37,188 bases of DNA, taken from the NCBI GenBank assembly GCA_002786065.1, contig NHNY01000049.1, positions 1-37,188 on the forward strand, written 5' to 3'. Below the pieces are notes generated by a model. It was not told where the DNA came from, did not search any database, and saw only the letters and a list, made by a program, of their open reading frames with translations. Within the stretch, counting starts at the first letter, position 1. Each line of letters begins with the position of its first letter. Made by a program: the position numbers and the translations under genes. Below are positions 1 to 9,375 of this stretch, one piece after another. The stretch is from Microcyclospora pomicola. Its lineage: Eukaryota > Ascomycota > Dothideomycetes > Capnodiales.

Positions 1-1059
1 TCTGTTGTTATTTCGAGAAACGAACGCGCCTTTCCTACTTCTAACAGAATGTTCGTAAAGTAAATCATCGATCTCGATTAAGAGCCTAATCAATTGCTCT
101 AACGTGTCGATAGATGTTCCGATTCGAATCCGCATTAGTTCTTTCTTAACTAGTTCCTTTAACCTGCGCTCGAACATTACTATAAGAGCGTCGTTTCCCT
201 ATGTCGTCACTTGCGAGTACTCTTAGAACTTAGCAGCATAGTCGGCAGCTAAAGTCTTCTAAGTAAGGTTTTAAATGACTCGTAAAGCGTTGTTGAGTTC
301 GTTGCTAATCCTAAAGATGTTACGGAATTCTCTTTTAAAGTTGATGAAATCTCCGAACATGTTCTTAATCATAGGATCACGAGTTCCTTAGAAGAACTTG
401 TTAAGATACGGCTTGATCTAGTGCTAAGCAGTACCTCTTAAGTACGTAGTCGTAAATAAGGCTTGTTTTTCGTCTAGAACTTCGTTGAAGACAAAGTAAA
501 GTTTCATCTAGGCCATCTAGTTATTAAGTTTGTGTCGATCGCTAGAGTACATGTCGGGCTTGGCGGTATAGAACTTAGATGTCTTTAGCTTAGCGTCTTC
601 GTCGTTACTGTCTATGTCGATGTCTTGCTAAGGAGGACGTCCGACAGTAGACTAGGTCGGGGTTGGTTAAGGTCGGCGGGAGCTACCTGCTTCGCTAGGA
701 GCGGGAGTCCCGGCAGTGCTTCGTTTGTCGCCCATCTTAAGGGTGTACAAAGTTGTTAAGACCGTTACGTTGGTCTTATTAGATCTTCTAAGTATAGGGA
801 CGGTTAAAGCGGTACGAGGCAGGGAGTTAGGTTATTCTAATTACTAAGTATGAACAATGAGTTGTACACGATTCTACTTAATGAAACTAGCCACGCTATA
901 TACTAAGGAGAATCGTAAACGATCTGTGTGAGCGACACAGTGCGGTGGTCTGCTCGGTGTCGCGCCTTGTCGCTCTAATGTAAGGGAGCGACAGTTGTTG
1001 CTACGTAGGGTGTCGTCGCTCAGGTCGGCAAACCTTCCTTCGCGAGTTGACCTGTAACA
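1..1059 (-). mobile_element. Ty3/gypsy-type LTR retrotransposon, 5' part only (LTR + gag), cut by window edge
   Basis: Read on the minus strand, this begins with a 306-bp LTR (1059 to 754, TGTTAC...TAACA) followed a few bases later by an ATG at 735 and a gag-like frame that runs off the left edge. The gag translation has the charged, Trp/Gln-rich capsid character of fungal gypsy elements. Protease, RT and integrase would lie outside the window. The copy is broken, with many RIP-type changes. It has inserted at the point where the TPR region of NLR copy 1 should begin, so it postdates that gene. The family is also present as the solo LTR at 5439-5744 (same length) and, more distantly, at 4249-4569. 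The assignment to Ty3/gypsy rather than copia rests on the gag and on family resemblance, not on an observed RT. Confidence 0.75.
754..1059 (-). repeat. 5' LTR of the truncated gypsy element
   Basis: 306 bp bounded by TGTTA...TAACA terminal inverted repeats. It matches the solo LTR at 5439-5744 over its full length with no length change, and the differences are almost all transitions. The target duplication cannot be checked because the far end of the element is outside the window. Confidence 0.85.
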
Positions 1060-1111
1060 CTTTACTGCACGTGCTATGTCACCCTAGCTTCCTAGGGTTA
1101 GCTGTGTAACA
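1060..1111 (-). repeat. Short unexplained remnant between gypsy LTR and NLR copy 1
   Basis: About 52 bp lie between the end of homology to the NLR and the gypsy LTR. On the minus strand they start TGTTACACAGCTAACC, like the end of an LTR, and contain a 7-bp inverted repeat (accctag, 4-nt loop, ctagggt). They may be the tip of a second LTR into which the gypsy element jumped, but nothing else of such an element is visible. Confidence 0.25.
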
Positions 1112-1114
1112 CCG

Positions 1115-2883
1115 ATACACTATAGCAACTATCGCTATGCTCTATAAAGTTAGCTAGCTTTTATCGCTAGCCTGTGCTAATCGCGTAGTCATCGAAGACA
1201 ACGCCATCTCGAGAGCCTCGTTATACGCCCCCTGCGTATGCGTGTACTATACACACTTGTACATTACCGATACCTACTCTAGTCGCCTACTCTCGCTTTC
1301 AGGCTAGTGTATTCTAACACCTTTAGTATGTAGCAACAATGTACAGCACACTGCCTAGTTCTTATAGTTTCTAGTCGGGAACAACGTATCTAGACTATGT
1401 ACAAACCGACCTAGCACTTCCTTAAGTCGATCGTGCTCTTCTAACTACATCTACGACGCGTCCTACACTAGTCGATGCATTTCCTAAGTCTGTACGTCGC
1501 ATGTGACAGACACAAACGAGAAGTTGCGTAGCAAGACGATGTCCTCTTCGAAGTCGAAGGCATAAGGGAAGTCCTCGTCGTCCTTAACATATGCTTAGAG
1601 CAGTCCCTCTAGCATAGCGACCCGATCATAGAAGCTTATAAACGATAGTAGCTCCGCAGCAGACCGTTGCACTCGATAGATGTGCTCGAACGAGAGCTGC
1701 TATGTTAGCAGCACCGAGTTGCTCGCGTCTTTGTAGCGATTTAGCAGTAGGACATAGCGTCGTAGGAGACTCGTCTAAGACTAACGGCTCTGCTCGATCT
1801 CTGCATAATACTGTCGCACTAAGTATCGCGGCCTCTGTGTGCGGATGTACGCCGCTACTTAGGTGATCGCAAGTAGTATACACTCTAGTATACATACGAG
1901 CAGTAGACCGTCTTCGCTTAGCTGTTTCAGCTTGCTAGTAAGTAGCGCTTCGGCCTCCGCTTCGCTTATCGGCATCACCTTAACGATGTCGTCTTTAAAC
2001 ATATCTAGCTTTAGTGCCTCGCTCTTACTCCGTGACGTGACTATTATGCGTCTGTGGTCGCAGACCGGAAAGTAGTCCATACGCCGTTTCGCTAGCGGCT
2101 CTGCGTCTAGCGTCGCTAGCAGCTCGAGGAGGAACTCGGCATCGTCCGCGTTGTCTAGCACTACTAGCTAGCTTCCTTTGCGCTAGTCCGACAGCTAACT
2201 TCTGATAAGCCCGAGTATGTTAGCCTTAGGTTCCTTCCTCCTAGAGAGCTTGAGCTGATCAGCGACCTCGCGCACGCTCTCCTTAAACCGCGCCGCGTTG
2301 CTCGCGTGGATCTAGAGCACCTACGTCTCTAGCGACTGCTAACGGACCTGCCGCGCATGCTCGATCGCGAGCTGTGATTTTCTAGTCGCTGTATGTTAGC
2401 AATGCTGCGATAGCGATTATCGCACTTGTCTGCCTACCCTACGCCCCTAAGCCCGATCAACGCGACTCGGCCTACTAGTATAGACAACCTCGTGCTGATC
2501 TGCTCTATTAACGTCGTCCGCTCTACAAAGTCTAGATCGCGCTAGTATAGTACGTTAGCGAAGGGTGTAGGCAGGGTCTCGGACCGTGCTAGTATCGCGT
2601 CGCTGTTAGCATTTCATCGCGGGTCGCGCGTAGTCGCTAGCCTTAACTTACTAGGTGCGAAGTGGATCGGACTATAGTTGATCCCTATTTACAACCTATA
2701 GTTGTTGTCGCCGAAAGCGATGTCTATATAGGGAGGCGCTATCGTGCGAAGTAATATGTTAACCTTGCTAGTGTTTAGAAGACTATGATATTTACAGAGG
2801 AGCTTCTATAAGCTCTTAAAGCATAGTAGTCGTATTGCCCTTAGCCCATTTAGCCTCGCCCCTACCTCAGCCGTGTTTGTTAT
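1115..2883 (-). pseudogene. NOD-like receptor (NB-ARC) copy 1, RIP-degraded and truncated
   Basis: Host-type NLR relic. From a candidate start at 2883 (ATA where ATG is expected) the frame runs through an amyloid-like motif (2662-2718, GDNNYRL*IGINY), a linker typical of fungal NLRs (E-T-L-P-T-P) and an R-D-L-D-F-V-E-R stretch to the P-loop GVGKS, which is interrupted by a 56-nt intron (2382-2437) with a GCTAAC branch site. Then follow I-H-A-S-N-A-A-R-F, Walker B LVVLDNADD, IIVTSRS and the fungal MHD-equivalent EMHRLV. In-frame TAG/TAA codons fall at expected Gln and Trp positions; there is no net frameshift. Homology to copy 2 (6446-9375) stops at 1115, just where the TPR array should begin. 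Family knowledge: these receptors sense non-self and trigger regulated cell death. It is divergent from the Helo-like gene at 2979. Confidence 0.88.
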
Positions 2884-2930
2884 TAGCTCTCTACCTCTGT
2901 TTCATTAAATAACGTTAGATTTGTAAACGC

Positions 2931-2958
2931 GAAGCAGAACATAGTCTGGTTCTGCTTC
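2931..2958. promoter_or_regulatory. Perfect 10-bp inverted repeat in the divergent NLR / Helo-like intergenic region
   Basis: Arms gaagcagaac (2931-2940) and gttctgcttc (2949-2958) are separated by 8 nt. They lie between the head-to-head NLR copy 1 and Helo-like gene, 21 bp before the latter's start. This could be a dyad protein-binding site or a hairpin in a 5' UTR. It has survived with both arms intact in otherwise heavily mutated DNA. Confidence 0.35.
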
Positions 2959-2978
2959 ACATAGCCCTTTATATCAGC

Positions 2979-3858
2979 ATAGCAGACCCTCTAAGTGTAG
3001 CCGTAGGGATCGTCGGCATTGTTGTGCCTGCACTACACAGGGCCCGACTTCTACTTAACGACCTCGAGAGAATCACAGATGCACTAGCAGTAATAGCTAG
3101 ATTGAAAGAAGACGTCAACTCCGTCACTACGACTTTGAGCTTGCTTAAGGACGTCGAAGAAGCTATATAGACAACGTTAGGTACCGCAGTTGCTGATTAA
3201 TCGAAAGCTACTGTTCAGAGCTGCAGAGCTGCGTGCGATGCTATTCGTGGCGATGTATCGCGTTGGACCAAACGCTCTAAGGGAAATAAATTGTCGTAGA
3301 TTAATCGGATGAACGTTAGCTTCTTTAAAGAGCAGCAGTTAAAAGCACTATCTATCTAATTACAAACGTACAAGCTTACGCTGAATTCGGTCGTAGGCGT
3401 AGCTACCTTATAAGTGTTCGAATAAGACGTGGACTAGCTATACGTATACTGAAGTTACTATATAAAGGTACAATTCCTTTCGCAATACTCGTATAACAGA
3501 AGAACTGCGTAGAGCTATTAAGTTGCAGCATAGCAGTATTAAAACTGCTAGCAACAGCATAGGAAATAAGATCGTAACTGTCGAGCGTGCTCTAGTAGAA
3601 GTACAGATTAGCCTAACAGATGAATCTACTAACGAGGATGATAAAGATCGAGATGCTGCTATTATAAACCTTAAAGAACTTGCAGAAGCGCTCTAGCAAG
3701 CTCGAACTTTGCTTGCTAAATTATCATCGAAGTCTCGCTAGGAAGAAGCGGTCAAAGTAGTAGAGAGGAGCGAAGGAATATCGATTAGGTTTAGCGAACA
3801 CAACAAGGGCATGCAAACAGGCATTAACTACGGTTCTTCGACGTGGAACAGTAAGTAA
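2979..3858 (+). pseudogene. Helo-like N-terminal domain effector with C-terminal amyloid-signalling motif, RIP-degraded
   Basis: Two exons (2979-3409 and 3468-3858) around a 58-nt intron would encode about 273 residues. The N-terminus (x-A-D-P-L-S-V-A...G-I-V), the heptad-like L-K-E-D-V-N-S-V region, C-R-A-A-C-D-A-I-R-G-D, W-T-K and L-T-L-N-S-V-V follow the fungal STAND N-terminal / Helo-like domain (the PF17111 type). A helical segment follows (T-E-E-L-R-R-A-I and onward), and the protein ends with FSEHNKGMQTGINYGSSTW (3790-3846), a motif of the N-x-G-x-Q-x-G type used in fungal amyloid signalling. Family role: a membrane-targeting cell-death execution domain switched on by amyloid templating from a cognate NLR. 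RIP damage: start codon now ATA (2979-2981), donor site ATAAGT instead of GTAAGT (3410), and about six in-frame TAG/TAA at Gln/Trp positions. The proximity to two NLRs with related motifs supports pairing. Confidence 0.82.
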
Positions 3859-4248
3859 GGATTTAAGATTCAGTCTTCATATGTAGAAATTGTATATGTG
3901 TCTGTTACATTAAACGATCTCTATTTAAGTTCAACACATAACAGTACTATAGCAACCCTAAGGTTTCTATCTCTCGCTGTGCTTCTAGAGCCTCTTAATT
4001 AGCCGAGCTTAACATCATAGCTATAGGCACTCGAGGCATCTTAGTCGCCTTCTTTGTGAATGGTTTTCCTAGTTCCTTCTCGTTACGCTTCCTCTATGCT
4101 TCGACGATGTCGTCGTACGACATTACCTTAGCTCTTCTAACTATCGTCACCCGCGTCGATTCCTACGTTGTTTTCTCGTTATTCTGCTTAAATAAGAGCT
4201 TATTCTTGTCGAAGAGGAGAGCTCGATCAGCAAACACCTTCTCTGCTA

Positions 4249-4569
4249 TGTTACGGGCGTGCGAGGATACACGCTAAACACGAGCACATTACATTATGCG
4301 GCGCAGAATTGGTTCCGAGGCATATATGACCTCCGTGATCTGTCGGATACCTCGACCTCTCGAGATCACACAGATCACACAGATCACACAGATCACACAG
4401 ATCACTTACGATTCTTCTTAGTATATAGCGAAGCTAGTCTTCTTAGATAGAATCGTGTACAACTCATTGTTTATACTCAGTAATTAGAATCCAATACATC
4501 CTCGCTTCGTTAAGCTTCAACTGTCCTCTATTTAGAAGATCTAACTAGGCCTAGTAATAGACCTTAACA
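4249..4569 (+). repeat. Solo LTR (gypsy family variant) inside the Fot1-like transposase
   Basis: 321 bp, TGTTACGGG...CCTTAACA, related to the 306-bp LTRs at 754-1059 and 5439-5744 but divergent in its first part. It is flanked by TGCTA (4244-4248) and TACTA (4570-4574), a 5-bp target duplication differing by one RIP-type transition. Transposase reading continues on either side. Confidence 0.8.
4363..4405. repeat. 9-bp tandem repeat (agatcacac, ~4.8 copies) inside the solo LTR
   Basis: Perfect head-to-tail agatcacac units in the middle of the LTR. The related LTRs have a single cacagatca at the equivalent place, so the array expanded within this copy or subfamily. Confidence 0.85.
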
Positions 4570-5438
4570 TACTACATGTGCAATTTTCTTAAGATATTAT
4601 CTTGATTGACTATCGTGCAGATCTAGCTACTTCTCTAGTTTACGTCGTACATTATAGAAACTTACTATTATAGTCGGCGTGTGTAAGATCTGCTTAGGGG
4701 TAGGCAATGCATGATCTGTTATCATCTCCCCTCTAGTCTCGCGTGCTGCTATAGGACGCTGCATCCTACTAAGTATACGATCTAGGTTGAATAGGAAGAG
4801 ACCTGCTTTAGCCTAGCTTATATAGATGTTACGCGACGTAAAGGCAGCTTACTAGGCCTTCTAATAACACGATGTGAAATGCTACTTACTAATCTTGTTC
4901 GCACTACTACGATACAAGCGCTCGACCTACTTGCGATATACTATCTAAAGCGGTCCGAACATACTAATGTCACATAGCTAAAGCTTATAGGAGGTATGTA
5001 AGGGTAGTCTACATAAGATGATGTTATTTTAGAAGCAATAGGTTAAGACTTTAAGTATCTTATATGTGCCGAAGCCATCACTAATAAGCAGACAGGGTCG
5101 ACCTTTTACTCGAGCTCGGGTAAGAGGATCGAACACATGCTACACCTAGTACAAGCTAATCGCATTATCGGTATACCTAGATTTGGAACAGGCGAAGTGC
5201 TAACTAGGCGTAGGTAAGGCCGTCTATATACTGCGGTGTGTAGTAGCTAGCTAAATGATAAGAGGGTTAAGATACCTACTATCGGCAGAGATGCATTCGA
5301 TTGCTATAATCAATGTCCGCTATACACTCGATAGCTGCGCTGTACGAAGCTCGTTACGGTTGACTAAAACTTTCAACGAGCCGAGCACGCTTAGAAGCAC
5401 GCTAGTCTTATCTATGTTATATACGTTCTCTTCTAGAA

Positions 5439-5744
5439 TGTTACGGGTCAACTCGCGAAGGAAGGTTTGCCGACCTAAGCGACGACACCCCACGTAGCAA
5501 CAACTGTCGCTCCCTTTTATTAGAGCGACAAGGCGCGACACTAAGCGGACCGCCGCACTGTGTCGCTTACACAGATCATTTACGATTCTCTTAAGTATAT
5601 AGCGTAGCTAGTTTCATTAAGTAGAATCGTGTACAACTTATTGTTCATACTCAGTGATTGGAATAACCTAACTCCCTGCCTCGTACCGCTTCAACCGTCC
5701 CTATATTTAGAAGATCTAATAAGACTAACGTAACGGTCTTAACA
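5439..5744 (+). repeat. Solo LTR of the gypsy family, with perfect target-site duplication
   Basis: 306 bp, TGTTACGGG...GGTCTTAACA, colinear with the LTR at 754-1059 but in the opposite orientation. It is flanked on both sides by TAGAA (5434-5438 and 5745-5749), so it is a genuine insertion reduced to one LTR by recombination. It splits the transposase just before its first catalytic Asp. Confidence 0.92.
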
Positions 5745-6445
5745 TAGAATCGCTAAGTAGTCTAGCTACTCCCTAATAATAGAGAACTACTCTGAAACTT
5801 TCTTATAGATGTTGTACTTATGTCGGTTATAGTCGATGGCTTTTGCTTAGCGAGCCTTCAGTTCTAGATAGCGCTTATAGAAGCCCTGCGGCCAGTTCTT
5901 CCCTAGTAAAGGCACATTATTAGCTACAGGCATTTGGAACGTAGAAGATCTTTAACGACAAATCGTCTGCGCAAGGATTCGCAATGACTTAACTAGGAGC
6001 GGACAGCGATTGTAGGCTATGTAGAGCATGAATCTAGCAAGAGCTTTCTCCTCTAGTGCTAAAAGATATTGCTACTTCGTAGCTTTGTCTCTTCGCGATA
6101 GACGTCTATACAGACGATACTATCTAGTAGTTAGAGGTAGCTCGTCTAGGCTTATGATTATATTCGTGCTTATCTGTCCTACGATGCTAATCACGTCGTC
6201 CGTTCGAGTTATGTCCTAATATTAGGCGGAAGACACTACAGTTAAGACAAGGAACACGATTTATAAAAGCGAAAGAGTCACATAAATCCATAAATAGCGG
6301 TGTTCAAAGAGCCGCATTAGGCTTAGGCGAATCATAGGCTAGCGCTTACTATTATGAAGTCTTTAGCTAATAACTCCACATTACGACCTTTAACAGCGGA
6401 CGCATTAACGAATGCCTCCAAACCCGACGTCTCTTATTAGAGAAA

Positions 6446-9375
6446 ATGATAGCGCCTCCGCACACAGACATCGCTTTTAGCGACTACAATCGGGGCTTGT
6501 AAGTAGGGTAGAGCTTTGGTCCGATCTATATCGCGCCGAGTGAGTCGACGCTAGCGAGCACGCGCGATCCGCGATGAAATGCTAACGACGATGCGACACT
6601 AGCACGGCCCGAGACACCGCCTACACCCTCCTCTAACGTGCTATACTAGCGCGACCTACATTTTGTAGAGCGGACGATGTTAACAGAGCAGATCAGCACA
6701 AGGTTAGCTAAGCTAGCAGAACGAGTCGCGTTGATCGGGCTTAGGGGCGTAGGGTAGGCGCACGAGTGCGATGATCGCTATCGCGGCATTGCTAACGTGT
6801 AACAACAAGAAAATCACAGCTCGCAATCAAGCATGCGCGGCAGGTCCGTTAGCAGTCGCTAGAGACGTAGGTGCTCTAGATCCACGCGAGCAACGCGGCG
6901 CGGTTCAAGGAGAGCGTGCGCGAGGTCGCTGATCAGCTTAAGCTCTCTAGGAGGAAGGAACCTAAGGCTAACATACTCGGGCTTATCAGAAGTTAGCTGT
7001 CGGACTAGCGCAAAGGAAGCTAGCTAGTAGTGCTAGATAACGCGGACGATGCCGAGTTCCTCCTCGAGCTGCCAGCGACGCTAGACGCAGAGCAGCTAGC
7101 GAAATGGCGCATAGACTACTTTCCGGTCTGCGACTACGGACGCATAATAGTCACGTCGTAGAGCAAGAGCGAGGCGCTAAAGCTGGACATGTACGAGGAC
7201 GACGTGGTCGAGGTAACGCCGATAAGCGAAGCAGAGGCTAAAGTGCTGCTTACGAGCAAGCTAGGATAGCCGAGCGAAGGTGCTCTACTGCTCGTACGTG
7301 CGCTAGAGTGCATGCCGCTTGCAATCACGCAAGTAGCGGCGTACATTCGCACATAGAGACTACGATGCTCGGTGCAGCAGTATCACGCAGAGATCGAGCA
7401 GAGCTGTTAGTCTTAGACAAGTCTCCTACAGCGCTATGTCCTACTGCCGAACCGCTACAGAGACGCGAGCAACTCGGTGCTGCTAACATAGCAGCTCTCG
7501 TTCGAGCATATCTATCAGATGTAATAGTCTGCTACAGAGCTACTATCGTTTATAAGCTTCTGTAACCGGGTCGCTATGCTAGAGGGACTGCTCCGAGCAT
7601 ACGCTAAGGATGATAAGGAGTCCCCTAATGCCTCCGACTTCGAAGAGGACATCGTCTTGCTACGTAACTTCTCGTTTGTGTCTGTTATATACGACGTACA
7701 GACTTAGGAAATGTATCGACTAGTGCAGGACGTGTCGCAGATGTGGTTAGAAGAGCACGATCGGGTTAAGGAAGTGCTAAGCCGGTTTGTACATAGTCTA
7801 GATACGATGTTCCCGAACAGAAACTATAAGAACTAGGCGGTGTGCTGTACACTGTTGCTATATACTAAAGGTGTCAGAACACACTAGCCTAAAAGCGAGA
7901 GTAGGCGACTAGAGTAGGTATCGGTGATGTATAAGTGTGCATAGTATACGTATACGTAAGGGGCGTATAACGAGGCTTTAACGATAGCGTTAGCTTCGAT
8001 GACTATATAGTCGGCATAGGCTAGCGATAAAAGCAAGCTAACTTTATAGAGCATAGCGATAGTTGCTATAGTGTATTAGGATTAAGGGCGATGGAAGAAA
8101 GCGGAGGACCTGTCTGTAACAGTAATAGAGACGAGGGGTAGGGTGCTTAGCGAGGAGCATCCTAACACGCTAATAAGCATAGGAAATCTGGCGTTAACAT
8201 ACTGTATTTAAGGGCGGTAGAAGGAAGCGGAGGAGCTAGAGGTGACAGTAATAGAGACGACGAGGAGGGTGCTTAGCGAGGGGCATCTACACACGCTAAT
8301 AAGCATAGCTAATCTAGCGACGACATACTCGAATTAAGGGCGATAGAAGGAGGCGGAGGAGCTAGAGGTAACGGTAATAGAGACGACGAGGAGGGTGCTT
8401 AGTAAGGAGCATCTAGACACGTTGACAAGTATAGCTAATCTAGCGTCGACATACCGTAAGTAAGGGCGATAGAAGGAAGCGGAGGAGCTCGAGATAATAG
8501 TAGTAGAGACGAGGAGGAGGGTGCTTAGCGAGGAGCATCTAGACACGCTAACGAGCACGGCTAATCTAGCGTCGATATACTGCATTTAAGGGCAGTAGAA
8601 GGAAGCAGAGGAGCTAGAGGTGACAGTAATAGAAACGACGAGGAGGGTGCTTAGCGAGGGGCATCCACACACGCTAATAAGTATAGCTAATCTAGCGACG
8701 ACATACTCGAATTAAGGGCGATGGAAGGAGGCGGAGGAGCTAGAGGTGACAGTAATAGAGACGACGAGGAGGGTGCTTAGCAAGGAGCATCTAGACACGT
8801 TAACAAGTATAGCTAATCTAGCGTCGACATACCGTAAGCAAGGGCGATAGAAGGAGGCGGAGGAGCTCGAGATGATAGTAGTAGAGACGAGGAGGAGGGT
8901 GCTTAGCGAGGAGCATCCTAACATGCTAACGAGTATAGGAAATCTAGCGTTAACATACTACATTTAAGAGCAGTAGAAGGAAGCAGAGGAGCTAGAGGTG
9001 ACGGTAATAGAGACAACGAGAAGGGTGCTTAGCGAGAGGCATCCACACACGCTAACGAGCATAGCTAATCTAGCGACGACATACTCGAATTAAGGGCGAT
9101 AGAAGGAGGTAGAGGAGCTAGAGGTGACAGTAATAGAGACAAGGAGGAGGGTGCTTAGCGAGGAGCATCCGTACATACTTACGAGCATGAATAACCTTAC
9201 TTTAACGTATGCTAATTAAGAACGATAGGCAGAAGCAGAGGCGTTATAGGCAGAATCACTTAGAGGCTGCTAAAAGACATTAGGTTTAGAACACACGAAT
9301 ACACACTCTGCTGCGGCGACTCTTGCGCACATCTAGCGACTACGTGTGCAAGCATTATCAGACCATCTCGCGTAA
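6446..9375 (+). pseudogene. NOD-like receptor (NB-ARC + TPR) copy 2, RIP-degraded, full length
   Basis: From ATG 6446 (an open frame continues upstream to about 6256, so the start may be earlier): amyloid-like motif at 6476-6529 (D-Y-N-R-G-L-*-V-G-*-S-F-G), linker A-R-P-E-T-P-P-T-P, R-D-L-H-F-V-E-R, then the P-loop GVGKS formed across a 56-nt intron (6754-6809, branch GCTAAC), Walker B LVVLDNADD (near 7030), IIVTS, C-M-P-L-A-I-T near 7310 (GLPL motif), and M-Y-R-L-V-Q near 7710 (usual MHRLVQ; His to Tyr is RIP-type). A TPR solenoid of the kinesin-light-chain type follows. The frame stays in phase from intron to end; premature TAG/TAA sit at Gln/Trp sites and one TGA (D-P-R-*) is shared with copy 1. 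Family role: non-self receptor controlling cell death. Partner candidate: the Helo-like gene at 2979. Confidence 0.9.
8143..9276 (+). repeat. Nine 126-bp (42-residue) TPR units, near-identical, in a three-unit higher-order pattern
   Basis: Units start at 8143, 8269, 8395, 8521, 8647, 8773, 8899, 9025 and 9151, exactly 126 bp apart with no indels. Each encodes R-V-L-S-E-x-H-P-x-T-L-x-S-x-x-N-L-A-x-T-Y followed by G-R-x-K-E-A-E-E-L-E. Variable residues after T-Y cycle in threes: CI, SN, RK / CI, SN, RK / YI, SN, AN. At least one more diverged unit precedes them. Such homogenised repeats are typical of ligand-sensing NLR arrays that undergo unequal exchange. Confidence 0.92.

Larger units (their letters stand above)
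3905..6215 (-). mobile_element. Fot1/pogo-like DDD transposase gene (Tc1-mariner superfamily), degraded and split by two solo LTRs
   Basis: Minus-strand transposase of roughly 540 codons once the LTRs are set aside. From the N-terminus: a basic region, A-L-E-E-K-A-L, L-G-K-N-W-P near 5880-5900 (DNA-binding part), then E-N-V-Y-N-I-D-K-T (Asp at 5410-5412; the family usually has D-E-T, so Glu has become Lys), A-I-E-C-I-S-A-D, I-I-W-L-A-T-T-H-R-S, L-I-S-D-G-F-G-T (Asp at 5077-5079), C-R-L-P and L-C-D-I-S-M-F (Asp at 4969-4971), and a C-terminal coil with A-K-V-M-S-Y-D-D-I-V-E-A. The catalytic spacing D-111-D-36-D fits pogo/Fot1. In-frame TAG/TAA replace Gln/Trp codons. The probable start is ATA for ATG near 6215. 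Terminal inverted repeats were not found, so element ends are unset; the C-terminal limit is approximate. Confidence 0.85.

Noticed and set aside
125-140. gattcgaatcc resembling a tRNA T-arm
   Set aside because: No cloverleaf can be drawn around it and it lies in the gag frame.
4363-4405. Short repeat array as a CRISPR
   Set aside because: 9-bp units with no spacers, inside an LTR, in a fungal-type genome.
5320-5541. 73-codon minus frame starting in the LTR
   Set aside because: A chimera of solo-LTR sequence and transposase; not a gene of its own.
8334-8924. Minus-strand frames of 70-83 codons over the TPR array
   Set aside because: Repeated shadows of the 126-bp TPR units on the plus strand.
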